DNA from: Deltaproteobacteria bacterium
GTDB taxonomy: Bacteria; Desulfobacterota; WTBG01; JAGOGO01
Reading direction: 5' to 3'
Assembly: GCA_016935335.1 (NCBI GenBank)
Contig: JAFGRE010000110.1
Coordinates: 1 to 34,869, forward strand
Length of the DNA stretch: 34,869 bases
Positions 9,629-19,564 of the stretch are shown here, in pieces. A program made the translations under genes and the position numbers. Position 1 is the first letter of the stretch, and each line of letters opens with the position of its first letter. The notes beneath the pieces were generated by a model. That model searched no databases, was not told the DNA's origin, and worked only from the letters and a program-made list of their open reading frames with translations.

Positions 9629-9747
9629 TGGAATCGGTTCCTGACAAAATCTGACGGAAATTTCTTTCTTGCCTTGTGAGCGTGAAGAAGAAGGGGACAC
9701 AAAGAGGAAACGCATGGTGAAAGAAGGCGGTTTCGAGGAACCTTCCG

Positions 9748-9781
9748 GAGGCCGTTCCTGAATTTTCAGGGACTGCCTCCT
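9748..9781 (+). terminator. Strong stem-loop downstream of the peroxiredoxin (possible 3'-end element, no T run)
   Basis: GGAGGC-CG-TTCCTGAA-TT-TTCAGGGA-CT-GCCTCC. Confidence 0.4.
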
Positions 9782-9883
9782 GAAAGCTCTCCTGGGGGCA
9801 CGCCGGTCGAATGATCCGAATGCGATTTTGACGGCTTCGCTTGCCTTCTCTTTATGGAGGAAGTCGGCACAGTCACGACTTTT

Positions 9884-10108
9884 CTATGGCTGATTTTCCA
9901 ACGCCTCCACCACCAAGATATATTTTTCATGGATCATCTTTCTGTCGAATTCCCAAAATTCATGGAGCAGGGCCTGGTCTTCAGCTTCGGTAAAATACCC
10001 TCTGGCGGCCGGAAAACAGACCTTGTCCTCCTTCTCGACGTTCTCCGAATAAAGATCCGCCAGTGAACGAAGAGCGGCTACGAGTCGATGAGGGACATGC
10101 TTCAACAA
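9884..10108 (-). pseudogene. C-terminal fragment of a hemerythrin HHE-domain protein
   Basis: ALRSLADLYSENVEKEDKVCFPAARGYFTEAEDQALLHEFWEFDRKMIHEKYILVVEAL matches the C-terminal half of hemerythrin-like proteins (HIEKEDxxFFP...EFxxFDxxxxHEKY); no Met start (TTG only) and the N-terminal half is absent because the next gene abuts. Confidence 0.7.
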
Positions 10109-10159
10109 AAGGAACCGACCGTTGTGCGCCTCCGCTCGAAAGTTGCGCTGCTCCCTCCC

Positions 10160-11032
10160 CTAGATATCAATCCCCAGAAACGTACGCATCAGGAAGCCTA
10201 TCAAGAAACTAAAGGCTGCAACACCCAGACTCAGTCCTGCCATCTCAAAAAAACGCCGTCTGAAAGGTTCATCCTTCGCAACCGAGATGTAGTAGTTGAA
10301 CAAAGCGATTATCGAGACCGCACCTGCCAGCGTGCAGCTCAAACTCAGGTAATAGTTACTCAGAACCAGAAAGGGCAGAACAAGAAGCAGCACTGTGACA
10401 AGATACGCACTCCCGGTATAGACGGCAGCCTTGAACGGGCTTTTGACGGTTGGTTCCGTCTTGGTTGAGAGATACTCGGAAGCCCCCATAGATAACGCAG
10501 CAGCGATCCCCGTGATCGAACCGGTCAAAGCGATCAGCTTCGTGTCTTGTAACGCCAAGGTCAAACCCGCCAGCACACCGGTCAGTTCCACGAGTGCATC
10601 ACTCAGACCCAAGACCATTGAACCGGTATATCGGAGTCTTTCTTCATCGAGCATTTGAAGCAAAGCAGCCTCATGCTCATTTTCCTCACGCATGATGGTC
10701 TCTGCTTGGGGAATCACTTGTATCAGTTCCTCATACCCGGCCTGGGCATCTTCCTCCCTTCGCTCCATCAGCTTGAGGCCGAACGTAAAGCCCAAAACCC
10801 GACTGATCCAATAGTATTTCCGGATTGCCCATTGATCAGGAGATACATCCTGCTGGGTATGATTCTGCCAAATGTGGTGGTGGCGGAGTTCCTCCTGCGC
10901 GATCTTCTCCAGTATTCGCCGGTTCTCAGGATGTCTGAGCCCCCTCGACAACTTACCGTAGAGGTGATACTCGGTGATTTCATTCTTTTGATGAACCAGG
11001 AGCCTCTCGCGCATTTCTTCACTGATATACAT
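10160..11032 (-). CDS. Rubrerythrin-VIT1/CCC1 fusion protein (MbfA-like iron transporter)
   Basis: N-terminal diiron ferritin-like domain (KNEITEYHLYGKLS...IAQEELRHHHIW...REENEHEAALLQML) fused to VIT1 membrane domain (GLSDALVELTGVLAGLTLAL...SITGIAAALSMGASEYLSTK). Confidence 0.92.
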   Translation of the reverse strand: MYISEEMRERLLVHQKNEITEYHLYGKLSRGLRHPENRRILEKIAQEELRHHHIWQNHTQQDVSPDQWAIRKYYWISRVLGFTFGLKLMERREEDAQAGYEELIQVIPQAETIMREENEHEAALLQMLDEERLRYTGSMVLGLSDALVELTGVLAGLTLALQDTKLIALTGSITGIAAALSMGASEYLSTKTEPTVKSPFKAAVYTGSAYLVTVLLLVLPFLVLSNYYLSLSCTLAGAVSIIALFNYYISVAKDEPFRRRFFEMAGLSLGVAAFSFLIGFLMRTFLGIDI

Positions 11033-11408
11033 GATTCGCTGCCTTTCTCGCAGGTATTCAGGTTGTTATCGCTGGGGGAACCGGCACAAAAACTCCCCTC
11101 CCCCGGCCACAGTTTCTTCTTCGTATCATTAAGCAGCCGGGAATAGACCCTCTGTCAGATGGCTTTATTATCCGACAGGGCACGACGTCAGGTATCAATC
11201 CTCCCCACCTTTGGATTCGGGATACAAGGGTCCTCCCCAATCGGGGCAAAGACTGCGGACAACTTCTGTTTTAGAACAGTCGCTTATCTAATTCGCTTTG
11301 CACCCAGTACCCGCGGTCACCACTCGTTTTCTCGAAGATAAAAAACCTTGTCCCCGAATCGAAATTCCGGATCAGCATCATTAGCTTACTGGTTGATACC
11401 CGGGCATA

Positions 11409-11711
11409 TTACTTTAATTTTCCGATTTCTTCTTCGACTTCCTCCGCTCCTACCGCATAGAACTTGGCTTCATCAGGAGCCAGTTCGTGGAGGAGTCTCA
11501 TAAACTCTCCTGCGTGAACCCGTTCCTCATCCGCAATGTCCTTAAGGACCTCAATGGCGAGCTTATTGTCGGTTGATTCGGCAAGCTGCATGTACAGCTG
11601 AATCGCTTCGTACTCCGCAGCGATCATGAACCGAATCGCCCGGATAAGTTCCTCATCCGTCAATTTTCTGTCCTTTGCCAATCCCGAAAAAGGCGATCCA
11701 AACTCTGGCAT
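11409..11711 (-). CDS. Small ferritin-like/rubrerythrin-domain protein (resembles encapsulin-associated ferritin-like proteins)
   Basis: RFMIAAEYEAIQLYMQLAESTDNKLAIEVLKDIADEERVHAGEFMRLLHELAPDE: E-x(6)-Y diiron helix and DEERVHAGEF. Confidence 0.88.
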   Translation of the reverse strand: MPEFGSPFSGLAKDRKLTDEELIRAIRFMIAAEYEAIQLYMQLAESTDNKLAIEVLKDIADEERVHAGEFMRLLHELAPDEAKFYAVGAEEVEEEIGKLK

Positions 11712-12435
11712 GACTATCCTCCTTTCTTTGCTTTTGTCCGATTTTCAAACCACCGTGTTTTTAGCGATCCGAATAAGCCCCCACAAGGGGCACCCAATCC
11801 GTATAATCCATCTATGAATGCAAATTTAAAGCGCATTTCAAGTGTCATTTACACCGTCTCAATTGCAAGGATACTCCCACCAAAAACAAGACCGGTCATC
11901 CTTTCCTTCGGCGATCCGGCCTTATTATCTCCAAGCATTCATGATGTTATCCCCCCAAACATTGCCTGCTCGCAACAGAAGGGCTCTCTCTTTGGCTGGA
12001 GCTTATTTTACGACAATCGCCTCTGGAGGTCAACCAATCAGATACCGCCAGGAATGCTGTCCCGCCAAACCAGGATAATGGTATTTTAAAACCGCCTCGG
12101 CAAAACATTTTGATTCCTCATCCCCGGGTCGAACCTTGACCTTGTGTCCGGAAATGAATGATTTCACCAAGCGAGGGTGATCCACACAGGCGTTTTTCTC
12201 TTCGGTATCCCCGATGATCCCTTTATTCTTGCTGCCGGGCGGCACCTGGTCCCGCATGGAGACATCGGAACTACCTCAAGGGCATGGGGTTCGGCATCGA
12301 AGCGCCGCCGGCACAACATCGCTGACCGATTCTATCGTGATGGTCATATCGGAGCCTAACGGGGATATCCGAATTTTCCGTTGCGACACGCTTTTTATGG
12401 AAATTGAAAAAAGAAAGCGATAAACTTATAAAGCT

Positions 12436-12798
12436 ATGAACGAGACCTGGACAAAAGATGATTTGGAAAAAGAAATAGAACGGCAAAATTTTGTCAGGGC
12501 CGTTGAAATAGCGGCATCGCTCGGCTTATCGACAAATGAAGTAAGAGATCTGCAATTTGAAGCCCTGTGGCAAATGGCGGCGCTGAACCGAAACGCAGGA
12601 GGGACAAAAATATTGGCCCAAGCGTATGGGGTGCCGAAACAAGAGCTAATAAAGTTCCTCGAAGACAAAGCCGCACGGTTCAGAGAAAATGGAGACGCCA
12701 AGGTCATCTCAACGCACTTTGATCCCGCTACCGGAAAATACTTTACCTTTGAGGGATGGGTGGCGTTTCACATTGAGAAGTGGAAGGACAATAAATAA
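12436..12798 (+). CDS. Conserved hypothetical protein
   Basis: 120-aa ORF with protein-like composition and a helical N-terminus; no recognised family. Confidence 0.55.
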   Translation: MNETWTKDDLEKEIERQNFVRAVEIAASLGLSTNEVRDLQFEALWQMAALNRNAGGTKILAQAYGVPKQELIKFLEDKAARFRENGDAKVISTHFDPATGKYFTFEGWVAFHIEKWKDNK

Positions 12799-12809
12799 AT
12801 CCCTTGTTA

Positions 12810-14345
12810 TCAAAATCCCAAAAGATCGACCTCCTTTGAATCATCGATGATTGCGTAACGCCCCACGTTGCGCAATCCATCAAGGAGGACCCGCATGGCG
12901 ATGCAGTCGTCTTCGTTGTAGTCTAGAATTCGTTGGCGAAGCAGAACGTCGCCGGTTGCAACCCACCGATGATACCATTCTATGGAAGCAGCCCCCGAAG
13001 GTTCCGTGTCCCGCCATTTAAATCCCAAATAGGTCGCCAGGGTCTTTATGGAATAATCATTGATGGGCCATTCGGTTTTCTTTTTGACGAATTCAGTATA
13101 CAGATCCACAGCAGCGCCCGGAGAAAAAAGCGTTTCGATATCGGCTTCCGAAGCAACCTCGGGAAACCGCCTTTGCAGTTTTCGCACTGTCGTCTTCTCG
13201 TAAGGAGAGTAATAATATACGACACAAGGTTGACGGCGTCTCAGGTAATCCATCGCCTGTTTAAACGCCCTTCGCTCCTGTTCCTCTAACGGCTTATCGG
13301 CAAAGAAAGCATGGTATTTTTCACAACCCCTGGCGGACTGATCACGCTCCAGGAACCCGTGAAGGTAGCAGCAATCCCTGAAAGGATCTGTTTCAACGTC
13401 GAAAAATATCTCGATATCAGCATCCGGCAAAACAATGGATTCCGTGATGTATGGTTGGGCATTGGGGGTGGATAAAAGCCCGGCACGGGCCTGAAAGCGT
13501 CTGAGCGTCGCAGCGCTGATACCGGGAAAGATCGTTTTCTTCCCTTGAATCACGGCAGCTAAGTCGGATTGCGCCAAGTCGCGGACGGTTTTAAAACGGC
13601 GCGACATGGTATCCCTTTTTGCCCTTCCCAGTTCCGGTATGAGCGTCAAGTCATTGTGGCGGTTTAATTGGGAACGGCAATACGAACGCCAGTGGCATAG
13701 CTTACACGCGGAGCATAAAGCCGGAAGTGTCTGTTCCTCTCGTCTTTGGATACGTAATACGCTTTTTAAACAGTCTTTATAATAATTCCAGCAACTGCGT
13801 CCATCCCGTTTACCTACCAACGACTCCAAGTCATAAGCAATTTCCTGGCCGTGAACATCCCAAATAAAAGGGAGACGGTCGGGGGACAAAAATCTGAGTT
13901 TATCGAGGATATCGGTATAGAGCGCAAGCTGGACAGCATAATGTTTCTTGAGCTTACCATCGGTTTTATCGTTTATACCTTCCCTCCCTGCCCCGCTCTT
14001 TATATCGCCGGCAACGTAGCCGTTCCCCCTGCGAACCAAAAGGTCCGGTTCCCCAAGAAGCGTCTCGGTTCGTACCCTGCCGCCATAGATGATTCCTTCG
14101 CCGTTCTGGATTAATTGCAGTGTCCGACGCTCTTTTTCTTCCGAATCAAGAAGATGAAGATCTGCGAAGAGAACAGCCAGCTTTCCCATAGTCTCATGCT
14201 CAAAGGAATTGCCTCTTTCCCACAATAGCTCGACAAAGGGACTAACACGGTCTTTTTCCGAAGGATCACCGTAAAAATCAAGGTAAACCCTCTGGGGGCA
14301 TTGAACATAGTTATATAAAATTGAGGCGGTGATGGGGGTGTTCAT
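12810..14345 (-). CDS. TM0106-family RecB-like nuclease with RNase H-like domain
   Basis: TASILYNYVQCPQRVYLDFYG, GEPDLLVRRGNGYVAGDIKSG, CSACKLCHWRSYC, IEIFFDVETDPFRDCCYLHGFL, and DYNEDDCIAMRVLLDGL. Confidence 0.9.
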   Translation of the reverse strand: MNTPITASILYNYVQCPQRVYLDFYGDPSEKDRVSPFVELLWERGNSFEHETMGKLAVLFADLHLLDSEEKERRTLQLIQNGEGIIYGGRVRTETLLGEPDLLVRRGNGYVAGDIKSGAGREGINDKTDGKLKKHYAVQLALYTDILDKLRFLSPDRLPFIWDVHGQEIAYDLESLVGKRDGRSCWNYYKDCLKSVLRIQRREEQTLPALCSACKLCHWRSYCRSQLNRHNDLTLIPELGRAKRDTMSRRFKTVRDLAQSDLAAVIQGKKTIFPGISAATLRRFQARAGLLSTPNAQPYITESIVLPDADIEIFFDVETDPFRDCCYLHGFLERDQSARGCEKYHAFFADKPLEEQERRAFKQAMDYLRRRQPCVVYYYSPYEKTTVRKLQRRFPEVASEADIETLFSPGAAVDLYTEFVKKKTEWPINDYSIKTLATYLGFKWRDTEPSGAASIEWYHRWVATGDVLLRQRILDYNEDDCIAMRVLLDGLRNVGRYAIIDDSKEVDLLGF

Positions 14346-14664
14346 TTTTCAGGAAGTCGTGAATGAACAATCGGGGCACCCTGTGATCTATATTTATTTG
14401 ACTTTACAATCAGTTTTAGAAAATATAGCATGAATTCCGGTCAAGCACTAGAGGTTGGTTTTGAGATTTAGACACCTACACGTTCCCAAGCGTTTTGAGA
14501 AAGCATAACGGTTGCAAAGAAATGGCGCACGGGGGGACTTGTAACTTTTTATCCGGCTTAACGACTATAATAATGGAAAATCGCAGCAACCATCCTGTCT
14601 TATGCCTTTTAGGGGTGACATCATGAAAACCAATATCGAAGGGAGGGACGACATTCGTTAGACG

Positions 14665-15936
14665 ATGGAACGTACTGAAAACAAAGGTAAGAATAGAATA
14701 AAGAAAATCATCTGGATTCTTGGGGTCATTATCACGGTCTTCATTCTCGCAGTGATTGCCTTCCATAGATCGAACGGTATCGCTTCCCTTCAGTTTAAGA
14801 CCGCTGAAGTAAAAGATGGTGACCTCACCGTCACCGTGTCCGCTACCGGACAATTAAAGCCGGTAAACCAGGTTGAAGTCGGCACCGAGGTCTCAGGAAC
14901 AATCGAAACCGTCTTCGTTGACTATAATGATCGCGTGAAAGCGAATCAGGTCATGGCAAAGCTGGACACCGCCAAACTTGAGGCGGAAGTCCTGCAATCT
15001 CAGGCTGCACTCGAATCGGCCCGGGCACAGCTTCACCAGGCGGAAGCGGATCTCTTTGAAGCCCGCAATCAGTTGAAGCGCTTAGAACACGTGCTCGAAC
15101 TCAGCGGCGGCAAAGTACCGTCACAGCAAGATTTGGATGCAGCGGAAGCGGCGTTCAAACGTGCTCAAGCGAAACAGGCTGTCGCCACAGCCGACATTGC
15201 CAGAGCCGAGGCTAACCTCAACTTCAACAAAACAAACCTGGATAAAGCCATTATTTACTCCCCCATCGATGGCATTGTCCTCGAGCGTGCCGTGGAGCCC
15301 GGCCAGACAGTGGCCGCCTCGCTTCAGACCCCGGTACTTTTCTCGCTCGCCGAGGATCTTACCCAGATGGAACTCCATGTTGATGTCGATGAGGCCGATG
15401 TGGGTCGCGTCAGGGAGGGGCAGGAAGCGAGCTTTACCGTTGATGCTTACCCGGATAGGACTTTCCCGGCACAAGTCCTCCAAGTTCGCTACGGGCCCCA
15501 GACCATCGATGGCGTGGTAACCTATACGACCGTGTTAGCTGTCGATAACTCGGATTTACTGCTACGTCCCGGCATGACCGCCACTGCCGACATCATCGTC
15601 AGGAAGGTCGAAAACGTTACCCTGGTACCGAATGCGGCGTTACGCTTTACTCCACCCGAGGAAAATGCCAAACAGAATGAGAACGTGCCCCCGGAACGAG
15701 GCAATATTTTGAGTAAAATCATGCCACGTCCGCCCCGCCATGTGAAGCGTTCGTCAAATCAGCGCCCTGAAGGATCAGCTGACTCGGGGCAACGCGTCTG
15801 GACACTGGAAAACGGAAAACTCGTTCCCATTCCGGTGAAAACCGGTGCGACCGACGGTGTCGTAACCGAACTAATCATTTGTCCTCTCAAACCAGGAACG
15901 GCCATCGTCGTTGGCGCAGTGAGTATCAACCAATGA
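14665..15936 (+). CDS. HlyD/MacA-type periplasmic adaptor subunit
   Basis: N-terminal TM helix, VSATGQLKPVNQVEVGTEVSGTIETVFVDYNDRVKANQVMAKLD, long coiled coil, IYSPIDGIVLERAVEPGQTVAAS. Confidence 0.93.
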   Translation: MERTENKGKNRIKKIIWILGVIITVFILAVIAFHRSNGIASLQFKTAEVKDGDLTVTVSATGQLKPVNQVEVGTEVSGTIETVFVDYNDRVKANQVMAKLDTAKLEAEVLQSQAALESARAQLHQAEADLFEARNQLKRLEHVLELSGGKVPSQQDLDAAEAAFKRAQAKQAVATADIARAEANLNFNKTNLDKAIIYSPIDGIVLERAVEPGQTVAASLQTPVLFSLAEDLTQMELHVDVDEADVGRVREGQEASFTVDAYPDRTFPAQVLQVRYGPQTIDGVVTYTTVLAVDNSDLLLRPGMTATADIIVRKVENVTLVPNAALRFTPPEENAKQNENVPPERGNILSKIMPRPPRHVKRSSNQRPEGSADSGQRVWTLENGKLVPIPVKTGATDGVVTELIICPLKPGTAIVVGAVSINQ

Positions 15937-16649
15937 GTAGACCAACCGGCCACCCCCTCATCAAACTGGCTGAAGTCACCAAGGTATACGGTGAAGGCAG
16001 TATAGCCATGCACGCCCTGCGGGGAATTGATATGGTCATTGAGAAGAATGACTTTGTAGCCGTCATGGGCCCCAGCGGATCGGGCAAGTCCACCTTTATG
16101 AATATCCTGGGGTGTCTAGATATGCCCACCTCCGGCACATACCGGTTTAACGGCGTTGATGTCTCGAATCTGTCACGTAATCAACGAGCGCTGCTTCGCC
16201 GACACCATATTGGCTTCGTTTTTCAAGGATATAACCTGTTGAAACGCACCTCGGCATTAGAAAACGTTGAATTGCCGCTGATCTATCGTGGAATTCCCCG
16301 TCGTGAGCGGCACGCAAAGGCGCACGCAGCCCTCGAGGCTGTGGGATTGAGAGGATGGGAAACTCATACACCCAGCGAACTTTCCGGCGGACAACAACAG
16401 CGCGTCGCCATTGCACGGGCTGCGGTGGTCAAGCCCACAGTGCTCATGGCGGACGAACCCACCGGCAATCTTGATTCCACCTGCAGTTGCGAGATCATGG
16501 AGCTGCTCTCCAACCTCAACCTCGAATATGGTATCACCATCGTCATGGTAACCCATGAACCCGATATGGCTCTTTATTCCAGACGCACCATTCGTTTTCT
16601 TGACGGGCTTATTGATGCCGAGGAACATAACGGAGGCACCTTATCATGA
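15933..16649 (+). CDS. ABC transporter ATP-binding protein (MacB/LolD-like)
   Basis: Walker [10 protein letters not shown], signature [14 protein letters not shown], Walker [17 protein letters not shown] overlap with the adaptor gene. Confidence 0.96.
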   Translation: MSRPTGHPLIKLAEVTKVYGEGSIAMHALRGIDMVIEKNDFVAVMGPSGSGKSTFMNILGCLDMPTSGTYRFNGVDVSNLSRNQRALLRRHHIGFVFQGYNLLKRTSALENVELPLIYRGIPRRERHAKAHAALEAVGLRGWETHTPSELSGGQQQRVAIARAAVVKPTVLMADEPTGNLDSTCSCEIMELLSNLNLEYGITIVMVTHEPDMALYSRRTIRFLDGLIDAEEHNGGTLS

Positions 16650-17857
16650 TATGGGAAACCATCTTACTGGCCCTCAGGGATATCCGTCGCAACGCGCTTC
16701 GCTCATCGCTCACTATCCTCGGCATCGTCATGGGGGTGGCGGCCGTCATTACCATGGTCACCCTCGGAAATGGGGCCACTGTTCAGGTAGCCGCCGATAT
16801 TTCAAGGCTCGGCAGTAATCTCCTCCAAGTACGGCCAGGACAAGGTATTCGGGGACCCGGCGGAATACGGTCAACTGCCGAGCTATTCGACGTGCATGAT
16901 GCCGAGGCGATCAGCCGCGAAATCTCGGGTCTTGAGGCCGTAGCACCGGTAACGTCACGCACCACCCAAGCCATCTATGGCAACAAGAACTGGTCCACTG
17001 CGATCGTCGGCAGCACCAATGCCTATTTCCAAGTGCGGGACTGGGACTTGCAGACCGGACGCATATTCACCGAGAGTGAATTGAGGTCCGGAAAGGCGGT
17101 GTGTCTGCTCGGGTCCACCGTCCGGAAAGAACTGTTCGATGATCAAGACCCCGAGGGAGAAACGATCCGTCTGGAAAAGCTCTCCTGCAAAGTGATCGGG
17201 GTTCTTGCTTCCAAGGGCCAGTCGGGATTCGGCTCTGACCAGGACGATTTTGTCCTGGTCCCGCTGCGGCTGGTACAGCGCCGTGTCGCTGGCAATACTG
17301 ATGTAACCGCCATTTACGTTTCGGCCCTCAACGGCGTTTCCACAACTACCCTCCAGGAAGAACTTGAACGATTGATGCGCCAGCGGCGTCGCATTGCATC
17401 GGGGGAGGACGACAATTTTCACGTTCGCGACATGCAGGAGATCGTTAGTACTCTTACCGGCACCACCCGCTTACTAACCGCCCTGCTCAGTGCGGTTGCG
17501 GCGGTGAGTCTCTTGGTAGGGGGAATCGGCATCATGAACATCATGCTGGTCTCCGTCACCGAACGAACACGCGAAATCGGCATCCGCATGGCCATTGGCG
17601 CCTTGGAACGAGAAGTGCTGACCCAGTTTCTGGTCGAGGCGGTCATTCTTTCCTCCTTTGGTGGGGTATTCGGCATTGTTCTGGGGCTTCTGGCGTCAGT
17701 TTTTAGTGCCGACAAGCTCGGCGTACCCTTTATCGTAAAACCGGGAATTATCGCCATTGCCTTTGGGTTTTCAGCCGCCGTCGGCGTGCTTTTCGGGTTC
17801 TTTCCCGCCCGCCAAGCTGCACGGATGGACCCTATTGACGCCCTGCGCCACGAATAA
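16646..17857 (+). CDS. ABC transporter permease (MacB/FtsX-like)
   Basis: RDIRRNALRSSLTILGIVMGVAAVITMVTLGNGA, GGIGIMNIMLVSVTERTREIGIRMAIGA, C-terminal FPARQAARMDPIDALRHE. Confidence 0.96.
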   Translation: MIWETILLALRDIRRNALRSSLTILGIVMGVAAVITMVTLGNGATVQVAADISRLGSNLLQVRPGQGIRGPGGIRSTAELFDVHDAEAISREISGLEAVAPVTSRTTQAIYGNKNWSTAIVGSTNAYFQVRDWDLQTGRIFTESELRSGKAVCLLGSTVRKELFDDQDPEGETIRLEKLSCKVIGVLASKGQSGFGSDQDDFVLVPLRLVQRRVAGNTDVTAIYVSALNGVSTTTLQEELERLMRQRRRIASGEDDNFHVRDMQEIVSTLTGTTRLLTALLSAVAAVSLLVGGIGIMNIMLVSVTERTREIGIRMAIGALEREVLTQFLVEAVILSSFGGVFGIVLGLLASVFSADKLGVPFIVKPGIIAIAFGFSAAVGVLFGFFPARQAARMDPIDALRHE

Positions 17858-17902
17858 TGTGCCACCTTTGGGTCGGAATTTTAAGGAGATAGGCAAATTC
17901 AC

Positions 17903-19357
17903 ATGCACAATCATGCTTCAAAACTCTTTACCTTCCTGGTGATAGCAATATCATTTGCAGGATGTATCACCGTCGGGCCACAGTACGTACCTCCCGACAC
18001 CACAGCACCTGATCAGTGGATGACCGATGCGCAAAAGAGCGAGAATTACGAGCCGATAAATGCTCAGGCGCTTTCCTCCTGGTGGGAAACCTTCAATGAT
18101 CCGATCCTCACCGGTCTGGTCAAGGAAGCCGTGAAGGGCAACCTTGACCTCAAAGAAGCTCGAGCTCGAATCCGGGAGGCCCGAGCGCGGAGAGCCCGTG
18201 CACGCGCAGACCGCTTTCCCGTGATCGACGCCACCGGTACCGCCACCTCGCATCGTTCCAGTGAGGATACAGGAAGCGGTGAACGAAACGAGCTCTTTAC
18301 CGTGGGCTTCGATGCGGGGTGGGAGCTGGATGTCTTCGGCAAAGTTCGGCGTTCCGTCGAAGCGGCACAGGCTGATCTGGAAGCAAGTAGAGAAGATTTT
18401 CGCGACGTGCTGATAACGCTGGTCGCCGAGGTCGCCCTCAACTACGTGGAAGCACGCACGTTTCAAACCCGGCTTACCGTGGCGGAGGCAAATCTAAGCA
18501 CTCAGACCGAGACTTACAGCCTCGCAACGTTTCGTTATGATGCAGGTCTGACAACCCGGCTCGATGTGGAACAGGCCACCTACACTATGAACGCTACCCG
18601 TTCACAGACTCCCCCCTTGCGAAGCAGCTTCACGGAGGCGTCAAACCGCTTGGCGGTGTTGCTGGGAACCTACCCCGGCGCGGTGGAAGAAAAGCTTTCG
18701 GATCCCAAACCGGTCCCGTTGGCCCCGTTTGAAATCGTCGTGGGAGTACCGGCAGAGGTCCTACGACGCCGTCCTGATGTGCGCCGTGCCGAACGGGAAG
18801 TAGCCGCCCAGACTGCGCGGGTGGGCGTAGCCACGGCAGAGGGCTACCCCTCGTTTACCTTGCCCGGGTCAATCGGTCTCGAAGCGTTTCCGTTTGGAGA
18901 TCTGTTTTCCCTTGCAAGCAGGACGTTCAGCATCGGCCCCAGGTTTTCCTGGAACATTTTCGATGCCGGTGCCGTCCGCCACAACATCGCTGTTCAGGAT
19001 GCCCTCCAGGAACAAGCCCTGATACGATATGATGCCGCCATTCTCACCGCGCTTGAGGACGTGGAAAATGCGCTCACCGCTTATGCACAAGAGCAGCTTC
19101 GTCGCACATCATTAACAGAGGCGGCCCAAGCTGCCCAACGAGCCGTTGATTTGGCGCGCGATCAGTATTCAGCGGGATTGATCGACTTTCAGAATGTGCT
19201 GGAAGCCCAACGATCGTTGCTCTCCTTCCAGGACCAATTGGCAACCAGTGAAGGATCCGTTACTTCCAACCTGATTCGACTGTATAAGGCTCTCGGCGGT
19301 GGGTGGAGTCCCGAAGAATCGCCCGCCACAGTGTCATCGGATGAGGGGCAAGGATGA
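17903..19357 (+). CDS. Outer-membrane efflux lipoprotein (TolC/OprM/NodT family)
   Basis: Lipobox-like SFAGC; VGPQYVPPDTTAPDQW; VPAEVLRRRPDVRRAEREVAAQTARVGVA; two OEP repeats. Confidence 0.95.
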   Translation: MHNHASKLFTFLVIAISFAGCITVGPQYVPPDTTAPDQWMTDAQKSENYEPINAQALSSWWETFNDPILTGLVKEAVKGNLDLKEARARIREARARRARARADRFPVIDATGTATSHRSSEDTGSGERNELFTVGFDAGWELDVFGKVRRSVEAAQADLEASREDFRDVLITLVAEVALNYVEARTFQTRLTVAEANLSTQTETYSLATFRYDAGLTTRLDVEQATYTMNATRSQTPPLRSSFTEASNRLAVLLGTYPGAVEEKLSDPKPVPLAPFEIVVGVPAEVLRRRPDVRRAEREVAAQTARVGVATAEGYPSFTLPGSIGLEAFPFGDLFSLASRTFSIGPRFSWNIFDAGAVRHNIAVQDALQEQALIRYDAAILTALEDVENALTAYAQEQLRRTSLTEAAQAAQRAVDLARDQYSAGLIDFQNVLEAQRSLLSFQDQLATSEGSVTSNLIRLYKALGGGWSPEESPATVSSDEGQG

Positions 19358-19564
19358 AAACCGGGGTCATGTGGGTTGCCCCCATGTATCTGTCCGTGTT
19401 CGCGCAAACAAAGGCCGTCCAACGCACCCTTCCCCTGATTCCTCCGATCCTAAGCTTCTCGCCTTCCATTGTTGGGAAGCGCAATTGAACACCGACTCCC
19501 CTTCCACCACTTGGAATCGTCCCCAAAGCCGAGGCAAATTAAGACGCCCATCACAACTAATTTT

